Of a DNA stretch of 10,444 nucleotides, positions 5,551 to 10,444 are shown in pieces; the stretch's first letter is position 1, and each line of letters starts with the position of its first letter. The notes below the pieces were generated by a model that saw nothing but the letters and a program-made list of their open reading frames with translations, was not told the origin of the DNA and did no database searches. A program made the translations under genes and the position numbers. Origin of the DNA: an uncultured Kineosporia sp. (GTDB lineage: Bacteria; Actinomycetota; Actinomycetes; Actinomycetales; Kineosporiaceae); the NCBI GenBank assembly GCA_937859855.1, contig CALMAR010000306.1, positions 1 through 10,444 on the forward strand. The letters run 5' to 3'.

Positions 5551-8139
5551 TCAGGCGTCCGGCTCGGGTCCGGCCGCGTCCGGGGCCAGCTCAACCGACA
5601 CGTCCCGGACGTCTCCTTCCCGCAGCTGCAGTTCGCGCACCGAACCGGCGTTGGTGATGTCCTGCTGCGCGGCCCGGATCAGCCGCAGCTGCTCGGGCCC
5701 GTCCTGGATCACCAGCCGCGCCACCGGACTGCGCTGGGACCGGCGCAGCTGAGACTTGACCCGCCGGATATCGATCAGCACATCCCCGGCAACGTTCAGC
5801 ACGGCCGCTTCACCAATTGATCCGCCGTCCAGCAGTTGCGCCCGGACCGGCCAGGGCGCCCGATGCACCGAACCTTCCTGCCACCAGGACCACACCTCCT
5901 CGGTGGCGAACGGAAGGAACGGCGCGAACAGCCTCAGCAAGGCCGATTCAGCCAGCGACAGAGCAGCTTTGGCTGACATTGAACCTTCGCCGCCGGAATA
6001 GCCGCGATCCTTGATCAGCTCCAGATAGTCGTCGCAGAACCGCCAGAAGAAGACTTCACTGAGCTCCAGGGCGCGCTGGTACTCGTACGCCAGGAAGGCG
6101 GCGGTGGCCTCGTCCACCACGTCGGCGAGCTGAGCTAGCATGCCCGCGTCCAGCTGGTTGGTGACCAGATCGGCGGACATGCCGGACGTAGCCCCCAGCC
6201 CGAGCACGAACCGTCCGGCGTTCAGAATCTTCAGCGCCAGGCGGCGCCCGACCCGCATCTGCCCCTCGTCGGCCGCGGTGTCGACCCCCGGTCCGCTCCG
6301 GCACGACCAGTACCGCAGGCCGTCCGCACCGTACTTGTGGACCAGCGGCATCGGGGTCAGCACATTGTCCTTGGACTTGGACATCTTCTTCCGGTCCGGG
6401 TCCAGGATCCAGCCGTTGATCGTGGCGTGCTGCCAGGGCAGGACGCCGTGCTCCAGCTCCGACCGCAGCACGGTGGAGAACAGCCAGGTCCGGATGATCT
6501 CCGGCCCCTGCGGCCGCAGATCGCAGGGGAACACCCGGGCGAACAGGTCCGGGTCGTCCTCCCAGCCGCCGGCGATCTGCGGGGTCAGCGACGACGTCGC
6601 CCAGGTGTCCATCACGTCCGGATCGCCGATGAATCCTCCGGCCTGGCCACGCTGAGCGCCGGTGTACCCCGGCGGAACGTCGGTGGCCGGATCCACCGGG
6701 AGCAGCGCCTCTTCGGCGACGATCGGCTGGTCCCAGATAACCTCACCGGCGTCGTCCAGCCGGTACCAGAGCGGGAACGGGACGCCGAAGTAACGCTGCC
6801 GGCTGATCAGCCAGTCCGAGTTGAGCCCTTCCACCCAGTGCTCGTAGCGGCGGCGCATGAAGCCTGGATGCCAGATCAGCTCGCGGCCGCGATCGATCAG
6901 TGCGTCGCGAAGATCCTTGTCCCGGGCGCCGTTGCGGACGTACCACTGCCGGCTGGTGACGATCTCCAGCGGCCGCTCGCCCTTCTCGTAGAACTTCACC
7001 TCGTGCGTGATCGGGCGGGGCTCGCCGATCAGGGCGCCCGCGGCGGCCAGCAGCTGGACCACCTCACGCCGGGACTGCTTGACCGTGCGCCCGGCCAGAC
7101 CGGCCCAGGCCTGTGCCCCAGCACCTTCCAGCCAGTTCGGCGTCTCCAGCTGGAACCGGCCATCCCGGCGGATCACCGATCGGGTGGGCAGGTCCAGTTC
7201 GCGCCACCAGACCACGTCGGTGGTGTCGCCGAAGGTGCAGATCATGGCGATGCCGGAGCCCTTCTCCGGGTCGGCCAGCCGATGAGCCAGCACCGGCACC
7301 CGGACCCCGAACACCGGTGTGATCACGTCCGTACCGAAAAGACTTGTGTAGCGCTCATCTTCGGGGTGGGCGACCAGAGCGACACAGGACGGCAGCAGTT
7401 CCGGACGGGTGGTCTCGATCTCGGCTGTTCCGGCGCCCTCCGCGATCGGGAAGGCGATCCGGTGGAAGGCACCGGACACCGGCCGGTCCTCGAACTCAGC
7501 CTGCGCCACCGCAGTCTGAAAGTCGATGTCCCACATGGTGGGCGCTTCGCTGGCGTAGGCTTCGCCCCGGCCCAGATTGCGGATGAACGCCCGCTGAGCC
7601 ACCCGGCGCGAGCGTTCGCCGATGGTGGCATAGGTCAGCGACCAATCGACCGACAGCCCCATCGTGCGCCACTGCTGCTCGAAGTCGCCCTCGAACTGCT
7701 CGGTCAGCCGATGGCACAACTCGACGAAGTTCGGCCGCGAGACCGGAAGTTCGGGGCCGTTGGCCGATTCCGGCAGAACCAGCGCGGGGTCGTAGGGCAG
7801 GGAGGGATCGCAGCGAACTCCGAAGTGTCTCTGCACTCGCCGTTCCGTGGGCAGCCCGTTGTCGTCCCAGCCCATCGGATAGAACACCTCGGCACCGAGC
7901 ATTCGCCGGAATCGGGCCAGCGCATCAACCTGGATGTAGCCGAAAGCCGTTCCCAGGTGCAGAGAACCGCTGATCGTCGGCGGCGGGGTGTCGATCGCGT
8001 ATACCTGCTGCCGCTCGCGGTTGCGGTCGAACCGATAGGTTGCCTGCGCCTGCCAGGCCCCGTCCCACTTGGACTCCAGGCCCTCGAGAGACGGCTTCTC
8101 CGGGTAGCTGAGCATGACCGGCATCGTACCCAGCGACAT
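5551..8139 (-). CDS. valS: Valyl-tRNA synthetase with altered HIGH motif (HLGT)
   Basis: The 862-residue product ligates valine to tRNA-Val in the cytoplasm. It is the compact actinobacterial/archaeal-like type, without a long C-terminal coiled-coil arm. Visible parts are PPPTISGSLHLGTAF (residues 53-67) and MGWDDNGLPTERRVQ, the editing (CP1) signature ETTRPELLPSC starting at 242, GSGIAMICTFGDTTDV, PEIIRTWLFSTVLRS, and KKMSKS with KMSKS at 585-589. The anticodon-binding domain follows at about 640-770. Two departures from the usual family sequence stand out: HLGT at 61-64, where the second His of HxGH is normal, and KMSKSKDNV, where KMSKSKGNV is usual. Everything else, including length, is intact, so this is not an obvious pseudogene. 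Start choice is uncertain: ATGs at 8139, 8124 and 8115 are in frame; the first has a weak CAGGG upstream, and the third (MLSYPEKP) best matches where family members begin. The sigma factor gene follows after 18 bases. Whether the genome has another valS cannot be told. Confidence 0.95.
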   Translation of the reverse strand: MSLGTMPVMLSYPEKPSLEGLESKWDGAWQAQATYRFDRNRERQQVYAIDTPPPTISGSLHLGTAFGYIQVDALARFRRMLGAEVFYPMGWDDNGLPTERRVQRHFGVRCDPSLPYDPALVLPESANGPELPVSRPNFVELCHRLTEQFEGDFEQQWRTMGLSVDWSLTYATIGERSRRVAQRAFIRNLGRGEAYASEAPTMWDIDFQTAVAQAEFEDRPVSGAFHRIAFPIAEGAGTAEIETTRPELLPSCVALVAHPEDERYTSLFGTDVITPVFGVRVPVLAHRLADPEKGSGIAMICTFGDTTDVVWWRELDLPTRSVIRRDGRFQLETPNWLEGAGAQAWAGLAGRTVKQSRREVVQLLAAAGALIGEPRPITHEVKFYEKGERPLEIVTSRQWYVRNGARDKDLRDALIDRGRELIWHPGFMRRRYEHWVEGLNSDWLISRQRYFGVPFPLWYRLDDAGEVIWDQPIVAEEALLPVDPATDVPPGYTGAQRGQAGGFIGDPDVMDTWATSSLTPQIAGGWEDDPDLFARVFPCDLRPQGPEIIRTWLFSTVLRSELEHGVLPWQHATINGWILDPDRKKMSKSKDNVLTPMPLVHKYGADGLRYWSCRSGPGVDTAADEGQMRVGRRLALKILNAGRFVLGLGATSGMSADLVTNQLDAGMLAQLADVVDEATAAFLAYEYQRALELSEVFFWRFCDDYLELIKDRGYSGGEGSMSAKAALSLAESALLRLFAPFLPFATEEVWSWWQEGSVHRAPWPVRAQLLDGGSIGEAAVLNVAGDVLIDIRRVKSQLRRSQRSPVARLVIQDGPEQLRLIRAAQQDITNAGSVRELQLREGDVRDVSVELAPDAAGPEPDA

Positions 8140-8153
8140 TTCTTGCCCTGGTC

Positions 8154-8191
8154 TTGACGATCGCTTCAGCCGTGATCACTACCCTCAACGG
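8154..8191 (+). promoter_or_regulatory. Possible promoter for the lipoprotein gene, perhaps leaderless
   Basis: TTGACG at 8154-8159 resembles a -35 box and TACCCT at 8180-8185 fits a TAnnnT -10 box. The 20-base spacer is longer than ideal. Transcription would then begin 6-7 bases downstream, at or near the GTG start at 8192, which lacks a ribosome binding site, so a leaderless message is plausible. The region is only 52 bases between two divergent genes and must also contain the start region of valS. Confidence 0.3.
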
Positions 8192-9394
8192 GTGCTCAGA
8201 CCCCGCCTGCTGCCGCCGGTCGTGATTGTGGTGCTCGCGCTGGCCGGATGCGGTCACGGTCAGGCCCGGATGGCGGCTACGGCGCCGCCCGCGGCCCCGC
8301 TCCTCGAGGCCACCGCTCAGCCGTCCAGTGCAGACCACGTGACCGGTACCGCGAAGCCGGCCGCCAGCACCGCAGCCAAGCGCCGGACCAGGCCGGCCGC
8401 CAGCAGCGCGCCGGCGCCAATGCGGGCCGGCAATCCCAGCGGCCTCGCCAGCATTCCGGCTGCGGCCCGGGCGGAAAGAACGACCAGGCCCGATCATGTG
8501 ATCGGGCGGGGCAGCCCGCCCGGCTGCACGTCGTCCGCCGTCCTGCGGGCCGTCGCAGCCGGTGGTGTGATCACCTTCGACTGCGGGGCCAAACCGGTCA
8601 CGATCACCCTGTCCGCGACCGCGAAGGTGATCAACGCGCACCCCGATGTCGTGCTCGACGGTGGCGGCAAGATCACCCTCAGCGGCGGCGGCAAGCGCCG
8701 GATCCTCTACCAGAACACCTGTGACCAGGCTCAGGGCTGGACCACCTCACACTGTGATGATCAGACCCATCCCCGGCTGACCGTGCAGAACCTGACCTTC
8801 GAGAACGGCAATTCGGCCGGCCAGACCACCGACGGGGGAGGCGGTGGCGCCATCTTCGTGCGCGGTGGCCGGTTGAAGGTGGTGAACTCCCGGTTCATCG
8901 CCAACTCCTGCGACCGGACCGGGCCCGACCTGGGCGGCGCCGCGATCCGGGTACTCGACCAGGCGGCTGATCAGCCGGTCTACGTGACCAGCAGCACCTT
9001 CAGCGGGGGCCGTTGTTCGAACGGTGGGGCACTGAGCAGCATCGGAGTGTCCTGGGTGGTGCTGAACAGCTTGTTCAGCCGCAACTCGGCGGTGGGCCAG
9101 GGGGCCAACCCGCAGCGTTCGGGCACTCCGGGAGGAGGCAGCGGCGGGGCGATCTACACCGACGGGAACACGTACACCGTGACCGTGGCCGGCAGCCGCG
9201 TCGCCGGAAACACCGCGCAGGAAGGGGGCGGCGCGATCTTCTTCGTCAGTAACGACCACACCGGCTCGCTGACGATCACCGGATCGACGTTGACCGCAAA
9301 CCCCAGCCGGGGCTTCGAGACCCACGGCTATCCGGGCATCTTCTACCTGGGCACCGGGTCGCATCCGGCAGTCTCGGGCAGCAAGCTCAGCTGA
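8192..9394 (+). CDS. Secreted lipoprotein with right-handed beta-helix domain
   Basis: The 400-residue product begins with a short signal peptide: basic VLRPR, hydrophobic core, and lipobox LAGC with Cys20 as the lipidated residue. This fixes the GTG at 8192 as start; an in-frame ATG at 8114 would place 26 non-signal residues in front and overlap valS. Residues about 21-105 are an Ala/Pro/Arg-rich linker. From about 106 there is a Gly- and Asn-rich domain of repeated short strands (VVLDGGGKITLSGGGK, LTVQNLTFENGN, GGAIFVRGGRLKVVNSRF, GGALSSIG, GGSGGAIYTDGN, GGGAIFF), typical of a right-handed parallel beta-helix of the pectate-lyase/polymorphic-repeat kind. Cysteine pairs near 112/131 and 177/188 may form disulfides. 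It should sit on the outer face of the membrane. Catalytic residues were not recognised, so polysaccharide binding or cleavage is only possible. The DUF2071 gene follows 2 bases after its stop. Confidence 0.9.
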   Translation: MLRPRLLPPVVIVVLALAGCGHGQARMAATAPPAAPLLEATAQPSSADHVTGTAKPAASTAAKRRTRPAASSAPAPMRAGNPSGLASIPAAARAERTTRPDHVIGRGSPPGCTSSAVLRAVAAGGVITFDCGAKPVTITLSATAKVINAHPDVVLDGGGKITLSGGGKRRILYQNTCDQAQGWTTSHCDDQTHPRLTVQNLTFENGNSAGQTTDGGGGGAIFVRGGRLKVVNSRFIANSCDRTGPDLGGAAIRVLDQAADQPVYVTSSTFSGGRCSNGGALSSIGVSWVVLNSLFSRNSAVGQGANPQRSGTPGGGSGGAIYTDGNTYTVTVAGSRVAGNTAQEGGGAIFFVSNDHTGSLTITGSTLTANPSRGFETHGYPGIFYLGTGSHPAVSGSKLS

Positions 9395-9396
9395 GC

Positions 9397-10161
9397 GTGG
9401 CATCGGTGGACGCCGAACCGGTGACCCCGGCCCCGATCCGGCCGGTGCAGCGGGTGGTCTTCACCCAGAGCTGGGAACGGCTCAGCTTCCTGCACTGGGC
9501 GGTGCCACCGGCCCGGGTCGCGCCCTACCTGCCGTCCGGGGTCCGGCCGGACACCTTCGACGGGCTCAGCTATGTCGGGCTGGTGCCGTTCCTGATGCGC
9601 CGGATCGGGATCGCCGGCACTCCGGGCCTGCCATATCTGGGCTCGTTCTGCGAAACGAATGTCCGGTTGTACTCGGTGGATGAGCAGGGACGGCGCGGAG
9701 TCGTCTTCGTCTCCCTGGATGCCTCCCGGCTGGTGCCGGTGCTCGCCGCCCGGCTCGGCCCGAAGCTGCCCTATCTGTGGTCGAGGATGAGCTACTCACG
9801 GACCGGCGACGACCTGCACTACACCTGCCGGCGACGCTGGCCCGGGCCGCGCGGAGCGTCGTCGGCGATCTCGGTCCGGACCGGCGCGCCGATCGAGGCG
9901 AGCCCGCTGGAGTTGTTCCTGACCGCTCGGTGGGGATTGCATGCGCAGGGGCGGCGGCGCAGCTACTACTGGCCCAACAGCCACGAACCGTGGCCCCTGC
10001 GAGCAGCGAGCCTGACCGGTTTGAACGACGAGCTCCTGGACGCCGCCGGGTTCGGCGACCTGGCTGGCCGAGAGCCGGACAGTGTGCTCTTCTCCCCCGG
10101 CGTGCACGCGACCTTCGGGCCCCGCACGCCCGTGCAACCGCCGGGACGGCTCGGTCAGTGA
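9397..10161 (+). CDS. DUF2071 (YqjF-like) protein
   Basis: The 254-residue product is a full-length DUF2071 protein. Family features are QSWERLSFLHWAVPPARVAPYLP (residues about 24-46), the YVGLVPFLM segment, LGSFCETNVRLYSVD, GVVFVSLDASR, and the late LTARWGL and SPGVHATFGPR parts. No signal peptide or membrane helix is present, so it is cytoplasmic; the family has no established reaction. The GTG at 9397 starts 2 bases after the lipoprotein stop with no evident ribosome binding site, which suggests translation coupled to the upstream gene; a second in-frame GTG at 9406 is an alternative. The gene ends at 10161, one base before the stop codon of the convergent PPOX gene, leaving no room for an intergenic terminator. 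Confidence 0.92.
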   Translation: MASVDAEPVTPAPIRPVQRVVFTQSWERLSFLHWAVPPARVAPYLPSGVRPDTFDGLSYVGLVPFLMRRIGIAGTPGLPYLGSFCETNVRLYSVDEQGRRGVVFVSLDASRLVPVLAARLGPKLPYLWSRMSYSRTGDDLHYTCRRRWPGPRGASSAISVRTGAPIEASPLELFLTARWGLHAQGRRRSYYWPNSHEPWPLRAASLTGLNDELLDAAGFGDLAGREPDSVLFSPGVHATFGPRTPVQPPGRLGQ

Positions 10162-10162
10162 C

Positions 10163-10444
10163 TCAGTTCTCGACGCTGCCGCCAGCCACGGCGACGAAGG
10201 ACTCCGGCCGGATGGTCATGATCACCCGGACGCCGGCGTCCTTGATCGGATAGTCCTGCCCGTACCGCTTCTGCAGGCTCTTGTAGAAGGAGGCGACGTC
10301 GTCATCGTCCTCAACCTTGTCGACCTGGCCGCGCACCTCGAGGAACCGGTAGCCGTCGTCCGGGTCGGCGATGGAGATGGCGACGCTGGGCTGCTGCTGC
10401 AGATTCTTGAACTTCTGCCGGTTCTTGGTGTGAGTCATCCGGAT
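10163..10444 (-). CDS. PPOX-fold protein, F420-dependent oxidoreductase-like (5' part missing)
   Basis: The last 93 codons are in the window; the gene continues past the right edge. The visible sequence includes THTKNRQKFKNLQQQPSVAISI, DPDDGYRFLEVRGQVDKVEDD, and a C-terminal VRVIMTIRPESFVAV. This is the C-terminal two thirds of a pyridoxamine-5'-phosphate-oxidase-like split barrel as in PPOX-class F420-dependent enzymes, which use reduced F420 to reduce a substrate. The Met at 10438 is internal: the upstream codons (Ile-Arg) stay in frame, and family members have about 40-50 residues before this point. Cofactor identity (F420, FMN or heme) cannot be settled without the N-terminal part. Convergent with the DUF2071 gene, with one base between stop codons. 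Confidence 0.88.
   Translation of the reverse strand: MRMTHTKNRQKFKNLQQQPSVAISIADPDDGYRFLEVRGQVDKVEDDDDVASFYKSLQKRYGQDYPIKDAGVRVIMTIRPESFVAVAGGSVEN

Noticed and set aside
5551..8139. valS as pseudogene because of HLGT
   Set aside because: The frame is intact over 862 codons with KMSKS, editing and anticodon-binding features preserved; one motif substitution does not show decay.
6337..8157. Plus-strand 606-codon ORF
   Set aside because: It is entirely antisense to valS, with Arg/Asp/Gln/Pro-rich shadow composition typical of high-GC genes read on the other strand.

Overview
The window is high-GC DNA, with strong G/C preference at third codon positions and several GTG starts. It looks like a chromosomal segment of an actinobacterium (Actinomycetota). 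Supporting families are a PspC-domain protein, an ECF sigma factor with a SnoaL-like tail, a valyl-tRNA synthetase of the compact type found in many actinobacteria, and a PPOX-fold protein resembling F420-dependent oxidoreductases. The genus cannot be read from the sequence. No phage, transposon, CRISPR array, rRNA or tRNA was found.

Layout. Positions 1-8139 are read almost entirely on the minus strand. From the left edge: the first ten codons of a gene leaving the window; a single-pass membrane protein with an extracytoplasmic OB-like domain (118-750); a multi-pass protein of the mechanosensitive-channel-related TM-helix family (923-1714); about 540 bases without a convincing gene (1755-2298); a helical protein with a Pro/Ala-rich tail (2299-2925); a small PspC-domain membrane protein (2983-3243); a DUF4287 protein (3397-3678); a RibD/DHFR-fold protein (3713-4267); an ECF sigma factor (4522-5532); and a valyl-tRNA synthetase (5551-8139). 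Across a 52-base divergent gap, two plus-strand genes follow, separated by 2 bases: a lipoprotein with a predicted right-handed beta-helix (8192-9394) and a DUF2071 protein (9397-10161). The latter ends one base before the convergent stop of a truncated PPOX-family gene (10163 to the right edge).

How the genes may work together. The left part is rich in envelope proteins (OB-domain anchor, channel-like protein, PspC protein), which suggests an envelope or osmotic stress neighbourhood; this is inference from gene families only. The sigma factor starts 18 bases after the valS stop and is probably cotranscribed with it, while the reductase-fold and DUF4287 genes downstream are possible targets or passengers. 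The lipoprotein and DUF2071 genes look like a two-gene operon.

The most unusual feature is the valyl-tRNA synthetase, whose HIGH signature reads HLGT while KMSKS and the editing-domain signature are kept. Other points of interest are a three-copy 10-bp tandem repeat directly upstream of the channel-like gene, a perfect 10-bp dyad just upstream of the pspC ribosome binding site, and paired GATCG dyads around the 3' end of the channel-like gene. I found no convincing, wholly new multi-gene system.
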